Virus record (IMG/VR): IMGVR_UViG_3300005253_000258
Coordinates: 1 to 49,299 of that record
DNA length: 49,299 nucleotides
DNA from: a virus
Direction: 5' to 3' (one strand)
Of this stretch, positions 40,934 through 48,989 are shown in pieces. A program made the position numbers and the translations under genes. How positions within the stretch are numbered: the first letter of the stretch is position 1; each line of letters begins with the position of its first letter. Below the pieces are notes generated by a model. It was not told where the DNA came from. It did no database searches and saw nothing but the letters and a program-made list of their open reading frames with translations.

Positions 40934-41835
40934 TGCCAAGAGAACTAACCACAGCAGTAGTTAAGGAATGGTTAAACTTGGTTGAGGGTGTGTTTGACAT
41001 ACGGGAGTTACACGCTGATGTAGGGATTGATTCACCCGCAGGGAAGAGCCATCTCCGCGTAATATTACATCGCATGGAACATGATAGCCCACCGCTTGTT
41101 GTCAGTTTAGGTAGTGGTAAGTATCGTAAAATAGACAACGAAAAAACCTTAATGGACTGGGAATCTGCCGACCCTGACAACTGGCTACCGATATTTTTAC
41201 CTTTCGACCTCCATGCCCATTGCCTCATTTACCCTAAGTCAATTATCATTGTTGTAAGCGGTAAGGATGGAGGTAAGACGGCATTTTTATTAGAGTGTCT
41301 TAAACTCAACTATTCAGGTTTCACTACTGATTTTTTCAATAGTGAAACAGGAAAGGAACAATTTAAGAAGCGGGTTACCCCTCTTAATTTCCCACATCCG
41401 GCGCCTTTTAATGTTTATCAGCGCTATGATAATTTCGCTGATGTTATTGAGCCGAACCACTTGTCAATTATAGACTACTTAGATTTCAATTCTGAGGTTT
41501 ACTTGGTGGGTACTGAAATTGATAACATTTTCCGTAAGCTGACTACCGGCGTAGCTATTATCGGCATCCAGAAGCCACCACCATCGGTTACCTTTGTTAA
41601 AGGGGTTAAGAAAGTTATAGACAGGGACTTGGGTTATGGCGGAGCGTTCACTATTAAGAGGTCGGTACTGTATGTCTCTCTATCAGGTAATAGATTAAAG
41701 GTTGTTTCTGCTAAAACGCCTAGCGACCCAAAAGTGCGGTTAACTAATATGCAGTGGCGGTATACTTTTGACGATGACGGCTTCTTTACTGACATCCAGC
41801 GTTACTATGGGGAGGAGCAGACTAATCCTGTTTGA
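40933..41835 (+). CDS. RecA-fold ATPase, replication-type
   Basis: This 300-residue protein has an N-terminal winged-helix-like part (residues 1-65), then a RecA-like core: Walker A GKDGGKTA (110-117), Walker B LSIIDYLDF (177-185, D181) and a sensor-type Q at 213 (IGIQKPPP). The layout resembles phage ATPases that act as helicase, helicase loader or DnaB-like factor. No DNA polymerase or primase is in the window. Which of these roles applies is unknown. Confidence 0.68.
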   Translation: MPRELTTAVVKEWLNLVEGVFDIRELHADVGIDSPAGKSHLRVILHRMEHDSPPLVVSLGSGKYRKIDNEKTLMDWESADPDNWLPIFLPFDLHAHCLIYPKSIIIVVSGKDGGKTAFLLECLKLNYSGFTTDFFNSETGKEQFKKRVTPLNFPHPAPFNVYQRYDNFADVIEPNHLSIIDYLDFNSEVYLVGTEIDNIFRKLTTGVAIIGIQKPPPSVTFVKGVKKVIDRDLGYGGAFTIKRSVLYVSLSGNRLKVVSAKTPSDPKVRLTNMQWRYTFDDDGFFTDIQRYYGEEQTNPV

Positions 41836-41938
41836 TAGTGGTAGTACCGCAAGCCTGGCACTTGAAACGCTGGCGTTTATTCTTACCTGACCAAACAAAG
41901 CCGGCCTTGTGCATTTCTTTATTGCAACAGATAGGCAT
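41822..41938 (-). CDS. 38-residue InsA-like zinc-ribbon protein
   Basis: The minus-strand frame (MPICCNKEMHKAGFVWSGKN, then KRQRFKCQACGTTTIKQD) has the KQRYxCxxCG pattern of IS1 InsA-type zinc ribbons, like the protein at 28065. GGAGGTG precedes the ATG. It overlaps the end of the ATPase gene by 14 bases tail-to-tail. Confidence 0.6.
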   Translation of the reverse strand: MPICCNKEMHKAGFVWSGKNKRQRFKCQACGTTTIKQD

Positions 41939-41940
41939 AA

Positions 41941-42265
41941 CTATTTCACCTCCAAGAGCTCCGGGTTCTCATAGCTGTTGCCGATTACTTCACGCTGGTT
42001 TATGTCTGCGAAAAATAACGGGTACCTGTCATCAAATCCCCACATCCCATCTTTTCCATCCCAAATAATTTGATGGTTACCCGTGGTAGTCTTAACTATA
42101 TCCCCCTCATATATCTCCTTGCCGTTCATATCTTTGAGTCCTGTGTATTCATTTCTCGCAACAAGAACAGAGAATTGACCCAACTGATGCTCATTCTCCC
42201 AAGTATATGCTGGTGTATAGGGGATTGTCCCTTTCTCTAATCCCTCCAAACTTAATCTCTCTCAT
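41941..42265 (-). pseudogene. YopX-like gene with broken N-terminus
   Basis: The C-terminal part has the YopX pattern: NEYTGLKDMNGKEIYEGDIV, HQIIWDGK, then REVIGNSYENPELLE. The normal YopX start, MREIKF, is present at 42265 with AAAGGAG ahead of it, but it leads into another frame. The C-terminal frame opens only from a TTG at 42249 without a ribosome site. A frameshift or small deletion is likely, so the protein is probably not made whole. Confidence 0.6.
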
Positions 42266-42296
42266 CTCTAATCTCCTTTATTTATTGGTCAAGCGG

Positions 42297-42677
42297 TTAG
42301 CACCAAGCGGGTTCTTTGTCGGTGTCGGGTAGACTGTTGATGAAGTCAAGCACACTTTGCGGGGGTGCCTTTTTTAAGTGCCACTCTTTCCAAACATCTA
42401 ATAAGTCAAGCCACAATTCACCATACCAATCAGGCGCAAAGTTAAAGTCTGCGGGTTTGATAAGGTGATTAGCGTATCGCTTGTCGTCATCAGCTTCACT
42501 GCGATGGGAAAAGTCCATATCTATTTGTCCGCACCCGGCCAATGCGTTGCCGCTTGGCAGGGGTCCGATAACGCCAGTTATTGACAGGTAGTCGTTTCTA
42601 TTTTCTGCTACGATATATACTGAAGCCCGTCTACCGTTGCCTGTGTCTATTGTGCCTACCCTCATTATCTTTTTCAT
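42297..42677 (-). CDS. 126-residue conserved phage protein
   Basis: The protein has MRVGTIDTGNGRRASVYIVA, ITGVIGPLPSGNALAGCGQI and a C-terminal helical half (YGELWLDLLDVWKEWHL). It is similar to a group seen in phages and mobile elements with no known function. AGGAAA precedes the start. Confidence 0.55.
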   Translation of the reverse strand: MKKIMRVGTIDTGNGRRASVYIVAENRNDYLSITGVIGPLPSGNALAGCGQIDMDFSHRSEADDDKRYANHLIKPADFNFAPDWYGELWLDLLDVWKEWHLKKAPPQSVLDFINSLPDTDKEPAWC

Positions 42678-42730
42678 TTCCTTTCCTCCCTTTTTACTCT
42701 GACTCTCATCAGGCTAGACTTTATCTAGCG

Positions 42731-42746
42731 ACCCGCCGGAGCGGGT
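42731..42746. terminator. Hairpin, terminator-like
   Basis: ACCCGC (42731-42736) pairs with GCGGGT (42741-42746) over a CGGA loop and is followed on the plus strand by TTTCGAGTTTT. It lies between the leftward genes at 42760 and 42677, so it may be a partial terminator or a processing site. Confidence 0.5.
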
Positions 42747-42759
42747 TTCGAGTTTTAGA

Positions 42760-42981
42760 TTACCTCATATAATGAAAGTCATCATCGGTAAATAACCTGT
42801 GGTCTCTTCCCAACAAAGCTCTCTCTTGCCCGAAACTAACCCAATCATTGATACGCTTATCCCACTTGACCCTCACACTCCATATTAGTTCTATGTCACC
42901 TACTCTATTTATTCTTGTTACTCGGTATTTCAATTCTGTGGAGTGGGGTTTGTCTCTGATGATTATATCGTCAACTTTCAT
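42760..42981 (-). CDS. 73-residue hypothetical protein
   Basis: The chosen start MKVDDIIIRDKPHSTELKYR has AAAGGAG in front; the longer frame to 43038 begins upstream of the promoter and is rejected. The sequence is beta-rich (ELIWSVRVKWDK). No family is recognised. First gene of a short leftward group. Confidence 0.55.
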   Translation of the reverse strand: MKVDDIIIRDKPHSTELKYRVTRINRVGDIELIWSVRVKWDKRINDWVSFGQERALLGRDHRLFTDDDFHYMR

Positions 42982-43003
42982 TTCAATCTCCTTTTTTATC
43001 TTT

Positions 43004-43032
43004 AGCATAGCATAGCATAATCTACCTGTCAA
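43004..43032 (-). promoter_or_regulatory. Leftward promoter
   Basis: On the minus strand TTGACA (43032-43027), a 17-base spacer and TATGCT (43009-43004) precede the leftward genes from 42981. Three tandem copies of the AGCAT unit cover the -10 region. Confidence 0.7.
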
Positions 43033-43163
43033 GCTCACTCCGGTGCCGAGAACTACGCTAAGCTAACACAGTCTCCGTAATGCTCTCGTTTTCTCTTCTA
43101 TCCTTATACTTCTAGTACATCGTGGAGTACGTGGATTGAAAATCCCCCCTGGAACCCCCCTTT

Positions 43164-43267
43164 AAGTAGAAGTAGAAAAGAAGAAGAATTAACAAGTAGA
43201 AGTAGAAGTAGGTAATGTTACTATGATAGTTACTGGAAATACCATAGATAGTTACAGCGATAGTTAC
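43164..43267. repeat. Iteron-like repeats
   Basis: AAGTAG-type direct repeats (43164-43175 two units, 43194-43211 three units) are followed by GATAGTTAC at 43225, 43247 and 43259 and a near copy TAATGTTAC at 43213. Spacings of 12, 22 and 12 bases give two similar pairs. Such arrays bind initiators or repressors. The stretch 43039-43332 holds no gene. Confidence 0.6.
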
Positions 43268-43306
43268 AAATAAGGGTAATCTCTAATCCTTTTTACCTAC
43301 CGGTAC

Positions 43307-43337
43307 TTGACAATGCCCTGTCTCTTTATGATATGAT
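43307..43337 (+). promoter_or_regulatory. Promoter of second packaging module
   Basis: TTGACA (43307-43312) and TATGAT (43332-43337) are present but the spacer is 19 bases; another TATGAT at 43327 would give 14. Seven bases after the second TATGAT is ATG 43345. Hence a leaderless message is likely, but the spacer is not ideal. Confidence 0.5.
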
Positions 43338-43344
43338 TGTCTCA

Positions 43345-43776
43345 ATGGAAACTGCAGAGCAACCCTTTAGACCAGAGAAGGTTCGTACCAAAACAGGCCG
43401 TCTTATGAGTCCCAGTTCTCTCGCTAACCTCAAACCCTATAAGCCTGGTGAGAATGGACATGGTAGGGTCTATCCTCTAAAAGAAAGGTTACAACACGCC
43501 CTCGATAAACCCTTAGTCGTGCCAGAACTAGATGCCCCAGCCGGTGACCATATTGTTTATAAGACCATTAAAGGGGCCATTGACCTTGTGCCGGTAGCTT
43601 TTAAGGAGACTTGGGATAGGACAGAGGGGAAGATGGCAGGTGGAGGTGAGGCAGGCGGGACTGTAAATATAATTACAGAAAAGGTGGTTATAGATGCTCG
43701 AAGCAAGCTCTCTGGCACACTCATTGGCATTGCTACCCGACTCAGAGAGGCAGAAGAAACTCGACAGCCTGAGTGA
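43345..43776 (+). CDS. terS: Putative terminase small subunit, second module
   Basis: The protein (METAEQPFRPEKVRTKTGRL, then SLANLKPYKPGENGHGRVYP and LKERLQHALD) has the position and the basic N-terminal DNA-binding tail of a small terminase; it resembles small phage proteins of the DUF5681 type. It is unlike the small terminase at 892. ATG 43333 is in frame but lies inside the -10; ATG 43345 is preferred. It overlaps the large terminase by 83 bases. Confidence 0.6.
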   Translation: METAEQPFRPEKVRTKTGRLMSPSSLANLKPYKPGENGHGRVYPLKERLQHALDKPLVVPELDAPAGDHIVYKTIKGAIDLVPVAFKETWDRTEGKMAGGGEAGGTVNIITEKVVIDARSKLSGTLIGIATRLREAEETRQPE

Positions 43777-45034
43777 CGAAGAAACATTAGCTATTTTATA
43801 TGACTGGAAGGGAACTTGGGCAAGAAAGAACCAACTACCCCCTACTGAGGATTGGTTTATCTGGTTATTACTATCTGGAAGAGGGTTTGGGAAGACCAGA
43901 ATAGGGGCTGAGATGGTGAGGAAGTGGGCAAAGGCAGGGTTTACCCCAATAGCTTTAATAGGACAGACAAAAGCTGATGTTAGAGACACAATGATTGAAG
44001 TTGGGGAGAGTGCGATATTAAATATAAGCCCACCTGACTTTATGCCTGTCTACGAGCCAACCAAACGAAGATTAACTTGGCCTAACGGGGTTCAAGCTAT
44101 CAGCTACTCCGGGGATGAGCCGGACCAGCTAAGAGGTCCGCAACACATGAAGATATGGGCTGACGAGGTGGCTAAGTTTATGTATCCTCAACGGACCTGG
44201 GACAATCTTATGCTAGGGTTGAGGATAGGGGGAAACCCGCAAGTGATTGTTACTACTACTCCTCGCCCCCTCACCTTACTTAGGGAATTAGTCTCAAATA
44301 AGCGGTGTGTCGTCACTAGAGGGCATACACTAGATAATAAACTCAATCTAGCCCCTGAGTTCCTGAAATATGTTATGTCTATGTATGAAGGAACAAAGCT
44401 AGGTAGGCAAGAGTTAGCCGGTGAGCTACTGGAGCAGATGGAGGGGTTAGTCTACGATGCTTTCAAGCCCAGCACGTGTATTATTCCCAGGTTTGCTTTA
44501 CCAGACAAGTGGCCTAGATACTTTGGCCAGGACTTTGGGGCGGTAAACACAGCTGCGGTATGGTATGCCCTTGACCCTGATACCGGGTTTCTTTACTTAT
44601 ACCGAACTTACAAGGCAAAGGCTAGTGTTTTGGAGCACGCTCAGAAGTTTAAGGAGTTAAGCGAGGGGGAACAGATACTCAGGAAGGTAGGAGGCAATCA
44701 TCAGGAGCAAGAGGCCAGGGATGGTTATTCGTTGGCTGGCTGGTTTATAGCCGAGCCAAAACACAGCAACGACCGAATGGAACGAATAAGAAGGGTCAAC
44801 TCACTCCACTGCCAGAACAAAATCTACATCTTTAGTGACTTACACGATTATATTGATGAGAAGTTGTCCTTCAGCTATGAGATAGACAGAGAGGACAGGT
44901 TACAGGACAAGATATACAATGAGGCTATGTATCACTTTATGTCTGCAGAGGGATATTTGCTCAGCGAGTTCCACCCCGACGTGGTAGGGGTTGGGGCTAA
45001 ACCAAGAGTAAAATTAAGCAAGTGGCGTTATTAG
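43694..45034 (+). CDS. terL: Terminase large subunit, second module (Terminase_6-like)
   Basis: This 446-residue packaging motor has Walker A SGRGFGKT (61-68), Walker B KIWADEVA (153-160), the TTTP coupling motif (187-190) and the nuclease start YFGQDFGAVNTAAVW (D280). This layout fits Terminase_6-type enzymes (COG5323). The first module uses a Terminase_3-like enzyme, so the two are not simple duplicates. AAGGTGG before the ATG agrees with the start. Confidence 0.92.
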   Translation: MLEASSLAHSLALLPDSERQKKLDSLSDEETLAILYDWKGTWARKNQLPPTEDWFIWLLLSGRGFGKTRIGAEMVRKWAKAGFTPIALIGQTKADVRDTMIEVGESAILNISPPDFMPVYEPTKRRLTWPNGVQAISYSGDEPDQLRGPQHMKIWADEVAKFMYPQRTWDNLMLGLRIGGNPQVIVTTTPRPLTLLRELVSNKRCVVTRGHTLDNKLNLAPEFLKYVMSMYEGTKLGRQELAGELLEQMEGLVYDAFKPSTCIIPRFALPDKWPRYFGQDFGAVNTAAVWYALDPDTGFLYLYRTYKAKASVLEHAQKFKELSEGEQILRKVGGNHQEQEARDGYSLAGWFIAEPKHSNDRMERIRRVNSLHCQNKIYIFSDLHDYIDEKLSFSYEIDREDRLQDKIYNEAMYHFMSAEGYLLSEFHPDVVGVGAKPRVKLSKWRY

Positions 45035-45043
45035 GGAGAGGAA

Positions 45044-46555
45044 ATGAAAGTTCTCTTAATAGTTCCCACTCATAATTACAGTATAGAATACCCTAGTTTC
45101 CTGTCGTTTAGTGACTTCCCTTCAGGGTATGGGTATCTTACTTCTGCTCTTAGGGAAGCAGGACACGAGGTATTTGGATGTAACCCGAACAATGTGATGG
45201 GATATGTTAATGCTTATCAGATGATACAAGACGTTATCAGCAAGCGTATAATGGACGTAGAGCCCGACTTAATCGGATTAGGGGGGTTATGCACTGATTA
45301 CGGGTTCTTGAAGGATGCTATTGGGATAATCAGGAATACTACAGAGTCTCCAATAGTCTTAGGTGGTCAGATAGTAACCAATGATGCTGAGTTTATCTTT
45401 AACGATTTAAAACCTAACTATGCTATAGTAGGGGAGGCAGAGGAAGCGATGGTTAGTCTAGCTAATGGTGATGGTTGGTCTTCGGGCTTGATTAAAATAC
45501 CCTATGAGGATTATAGACCTATTGATAAACTCCCCTTCCCTGACTATGAGCCATTTGATATTAAAGAAATGATGGAAGAGTATTCAATGGCAACGAGGGT
45601 TTTATACAGGTATTCCAGGCCTAATCCTAGACCGTATAATATAGTCGCTTCTAGGAGTTGTCCTTTTGAGTGTACCTTTTGTGTTCACGAAAGAAGGGGT
45701 ATTCCGTACCGAGCTAGGTCGATAGAGAATGTAATGGAAGAGATACAGATTAGTTATGATAAGTATCACTTTAACGTTTTGATTATACTAGACGAGTTGT
45801 TTGGAAATAAAAAGAGGCTAGTAGAGTTCTCCAGCGGAGTTTTAGAAGGAATGGATAGGTATGGGTGGGACTTTGACTGGATGTTTCAGACACACGCCAA
45901 TGCTAAGTTTGACTTAGAGTCCCTTAAATTAGCTAAGAAAGCAGGATGCTATTTATTCTCCTATGGTTTAGAGAGTGCCTCACCGACAGTATTAAAGAGT
46001 ATGAACAAGAAGATGAACATATCACAGGTTGTTGATGTAATCAAGATGGCAGAAGAAGCAGGGATAGGGTTTGCTGCTAATTTAATCTTTGGAGACATAG
46101 CTGAAACACCTGATACAGTAGCCGAGTCTTTAGCCTTCTGGTTTGAGTATGGAAGAAAATCTGACATATTTCTAGGTGAAGTCAAGCCATATCCTGGAAG
46201 CAAGCTATTTGAGGGAATGTTCTCCGACAAGAAAAGTTACTATGAGAATATAAACAGCTTTCAAATAAATATGACTACTATGCCGGACGATGTTTATTTT
46301 ACGATGATAAGACTGATAGGAACTTTAGAGCATTCCTGGTTATTTGTTCAGAGTGCTTCCAACCCTCATTTTAAAAAGATGAACACAAATGGGCTGTATA
46401 AAGAATATACAGGGAAAGACTACTACGAGATTGGGGGCAACTGTCCTTATTGTGGAGAAAAGATTGATTATTGTGAACTAGTCAAGTCTGTTCCCTTCTG
46501 GTTAGGGACAGGGTGCACTTCTTGTAACAGAAAGATAAGATTGGAGGTAAGATGA
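45044..46555 (+). CDS. B12-binding-type radical SAM enzyme
   Basis: This 503-residue protein has an N-terminal Rossmann B12-binding-like domain (residues 1-165; VEPDLIGLGGL, then IVLGGQIV, AIVGEAEEA), but no DxHxxG. The radical SAM core has the cluster motif C206-x3-C210-x2-C213 (SRSCPFECTFCVHE), a Gly-rich SAM stretch and FSYGLESASPTVLKSMNKKM. A C-terminal zinc ribbon (CPYCGEK, CTSCNRK) ends it. Such enzymes do methylations, ring closures or thiolations on small molecules, RNA or proteins. Here it lies between large terminase and portal, with nine bases and a ribosome site ahead and an ATGA-type overlap after it. Substrate is unknown. Confidence 0.9.
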   Translation: MKVLLIVPTHNYSIEYPSFLSFSDFPSGYGYLTSALREAGHEVFGCNPNNVMGYVNAYQMIQDVISKRIMDVEPDLIGLGGLCTDYGFLKDAIGIIRNTTESPIVLGGQIVTNDAEFIFNDLKPNYAIVGEAEEAMVSLANGDGWSSGLIKIPYEDYRPIDKLPFPDYEPFDIKEMMEEYSMATRVLYRYSRPNPRPYNIVASRSCPFECTFCVHERRGIPYRARSIENVMEEIQISYDKYHFNVLIILDELFGNKKRLVEFSSGVLEGMDRYGWDFDWMFQTHANAKFDLESLKLAKKAGCYLFSYGLESASPTVLKSMNKKMNISQVVDVIKMAEEAGIGFAANLIFGDIAETPDTVAESLAFWFEYGRKSDIFLGEVKPYPGSKLFEGMFSDKKSYYENINSFQINMTTMPDDVYFTMIRLIGTLEHSWLFVQSASNPHFKKMNTNGLYKEYTGKDYYEIGGNCPYCGEKIDYCELVKSVPFWLGTGCTSCNRKIRLEVR

Positions 46556-48279
46556 TGCCAAATTATTTTGAATTGGTAAAGGAATGGGAGCTAGAACATT
46601 CCGAACTTGATAAGAGGTATCAGACAGATGCCGATTTACTTTATCTTGGCCAGTATATAATGAGAAGTCCACCTGATATTGATGGGGTGAGACACGCTAT
46701 ACCGGGGATAGTAAATGCTACCCTTAACAGCCCTGCGGTATATGGCCGGCAGGTTGTAGCTGCTTTGGGGGCAGTAAAGCAGCAGGTTATCGTGGAAAGT
46801 GACGATGAGGGTTTTGACACGCACGAGGTAGAGGAGTTTCAGGATGCTGCCTTTGATGGGGCTAATGCCAGGCTAAGAAGGAAACGGTTGCCGTTATTAA
46901 ACCCGTTTGCTGATGCTCAATTCTGTTTCAGGGGCAGGACAGGAAGGCGGATTTTATTCAGAGAAGAGAACGGAGTTTTAATCCCCGACATTATGCCCTT
47001 AGACGGGAGGTATATCCGTTACAAGATGGGGGAGGAGGATTTGGATTGGTACGGTTATTCAACCAAGCGGACTAAAAGTGAGATAGAAGGCGAATACGGT
47101 ATTGTAATTGACGGCAAGATGGGGTCAGTCCTTGATGTTTGGGACAAAGAACACAATGAGGTATGGATTGATGGAAAACATGTAATTGTAACTAAGAATG
47201 GGAAGGAAAGAAAAGAAAAACACAATTACGGATATGTTCCTATGGTATTAGGGATAGTCCCGTTAGGTTATGGGGATATGTTATTGGATGAAGACCGTCT
47301 GAAGAATGAAGGTGAATCCATATTTTACCTGATTAGAGGTATTGTTCCTCAACTTAATATGGTGATTAGCATAGGGCAGACACTGAATTTTCTATCGGTA
47401 AAGAGACCCATACAGTATGAAAGCAAAGATGGGCAGAAAGAGTCTCCTAATTATGATGAGGTAATGAGTCCTGGCTCGACAGTGGAAGCTGAAATAGGGG
47501 GCGGTATCAAGCCAATAGACTTCGGGGATGCCATTGGTGCGTTTGACCGTGTTTATAATATGCTGGAGAAGGCAAGGCAGGAAGGTAGTTATACTGACAT
47601 TGATATTGGGAATGTTCGGCAACCTTTCTCAGCGGTGGCTCTGATTGAAATCGGGGAGGGAAGAAACCAGCCTCTTTTACCAATACTGGCAGCCAAGGAA
47701 GGGCTGAACATTGATTCTGCCGAGATGATTACACGGCAGGTCATACAGATAGGCGGGACAGTAGAGTTGGGTGTCCCTGGGCATAAAAGGGATTTCGGCA
47801 CAAGTAAGTTAAAGGGGGAATATACCACAGACTACAAGTATTTTATTAAATCTCCCAAGATTGATATAGCTAGAATTTCAATGGCGGGACAGGCTAAAGA
47901 GTGGTATCCTAGAAGACACATTTACGAAGAGACATTGCAAGTGGAAGACCCTGATGGGATGTTACAGGAATGGTATTCTGATTTGGCAGAGGTTGTAGAT
48001 CCTAATGTTCTGAAACTCAGGATTGTCTTGGGTTTGTTAGCTAAGGCAGATGACGGGGATGAGGATGCTGAAATGGAAGCCTTCGTAATGGCTCAAGGTA
48101 TGAATATAAGTATAGAGCAAATCAAAGCAGGAATTATTCCCGAACCGCCTCCACTACCACAAGGAGAACCAGCCGTGCCTCTGTTACCAGAAGGAGGGAG
48201 AGTAGGAGGTCAGATACCATCTTCAGCGAAAAAGGCAAGTGATTTAAGCAGAACACCAAAAGAGATGGGGGCACTATGA
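46552..48279 (+). CDS. Portal protein, second module
   Basis: This 575-residue protein is homologous to the first portal: IFYLIRGIVPQLNMVISIGQ matches ILYLIRGV with its EQT, DIDIGNVRQPFSAVALIEIG matches DIDLGNVSQTVSAVWITA, and the tail PPPLPQGEPAVP matches APLPEGEPK. The N-terminal helix, a barrel core and a C-terminal clip follow the usual plan. The start is ATG 46552 or 46555, overlapping the radical SAM gene. The stop overlaps the HNH gene by ATGA. Confidence 0.88.
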   Translation: MMPNYFELVKEWELEHSELDKRYQTDADLLYLGQYIMRSPPDIDGVRHAIPGIVNATLNSPAVYGRQVVAALGAVKQQVIVESDDEGFDTHEVEEFQDAAFDGANARLRRKRLPLLNPFADAQFCFRGRTGRRILFREENGVLIPDIMPLDGRYIRYKMGEEDLDWYGYSTKRTKSEIEGEYGIVIDGKMGSVLDVWDKEHNEVWIDGKHVIVTKNGKERKEKHNYGYVPMVLGIVPLGYGDMLLDEDRLKNEGESIFYLIRGIVPQLNMVISIGQTLNFLSVKRPIQYESKDGQKESPNYDEVMSPGSTVEAEIGGGIKPIDFGDAIGAFDRVYNMLEKARQEGSYTDIDIGNVRQPFSAVALIEIGEGRNQPLLPILAAKEGLNIDSAEMITRQVIQIGGTVELGVPGHKRDFGTSKLKGEYTTDYKYFIKSPKIDIARISMAGQAKEWYPRRHIYEETLQVEDPDGMLQEWYSDLAEVVDPNVLKLRIVLGLLAKADDGDEDAEMEAFVMAQGMNISIEQIKAGIIPEPPPLPQGEPAVPLLPEGGRVGGQIPSSAKKASDLSRTPKEMGAL

Positions 48280-48863
48280 AGTTATCGGAAGAAGAGATTA
48301 GAAGAAGAGTAGTGGAGCGTGGTCTTGTGAGGTCAGATACTGTGCTAAAAGGGGGAAGAGGTTACGCTATATTGGTAACCTGTCCGTATTGTGGGGAGAA
48401 GCGATGGAGTAGGTATACATTGAAGTCGGATAAACCTAGAAGTGAGACTTGCCTAAAGTGTGTTTCTACTAAACATAGGGGTTTCACCGGCAGGCAAAGA
48501 CAGAAAAATGGTTATATACTGATAAGAGTATACCCCGAAGACTTTTTCTTTCCAATGACAAAGAGTGATGGATATGTCTATGAGCATAGACTTGTTATGG
48601 CGAAGCATCTTGGCAGGAATCTTCACAGGTGGGAATTAGTTCATCACAAGAAAGGAGTAGCCAAAGATGATAACCGTATAAGGGGGCTTCAGCTTGTCTC
48701 GGAAGATAGACATAACCAAATTACCCTTTTGGATAATAGAATAACGTGGTTAGAGAATAAAGTTGGGGAACAAACTAAGCTAATCAAGTTACAATCTTGG
48801 CAAATCAAAGAACTCAATAAGAAAGCTGGTGAATTAACGCAGCAACCAAGGGAGGAAATATAA
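48276..48863 (+). CDS. HNH homing endonuclease, family A copy 4
   Basis: This 195-residue protein has the family A layout: zinc ribbon (CPYCGEKRWS, CLKC), [37 protein letters not shown] and DNRIRGLQLV, then a coiled coil. It starts by ATGA overlap with the portal stop, as copy 1 (4899) does in the first module, so both sit at the same junction. It ends by TAATG overlap with the next gene. Confidence 0.9.
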   Translation: MKLSEEEIRRRVVERGLVRSDTVLKGGRGYAILVTCPYCGEKRWSRYTLKSDKPRSETCLKCVSTKHRGFTGRQRQKNGYILIRVYPEDFFFPMTKSDGYVYEHRLVMAKHLGRNLHRWELVHHKKGVAKDDNRIRGLQLVSEDRHNQITLLDNRITWLENKVGEQTKLIKLQSWQIKELNKKAGELTQQPREEI

Positions 48864-48988
48864 TGCCACCTAAGAGGTTTTTCACTAAAGAGAAGTTTTT
48901 CGCTGATTTACAGACTCAATTCAGTAATAAACCGATAACAATTGGAGATAAGATAAGGCAGGCATTACAGAGGCGAAAACCAAAATAA
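48863..48988 (+). CDS. 41-residue protein before giant gene
   Basis: This small frame (MPPKRFFTKEKFFADLQTQF, then ITIGDKIRQALQRRKPK) holds the same place as the 63-residue protein at 5450 in the first module. The start overlaps the HNH stop and GGAGG lies ahead. It is basic and helical. The pair may be positional counterparts; sequence similarity is weak. Confidence 0.5.
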   Translation: MPPKRFFTKEKFFADLQTQFSNKPITIGDKIRQALQRRKPK

Positions 48989-48989
48989 G

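Noticed and set aside
41832-42068. 78-residue plus-strand frame with a TTG start
   Set aside because: It overlaps the InsA-like gene and the YopX gene, both on the other strand with recognisable motifs. The codon pattern does not look coding.
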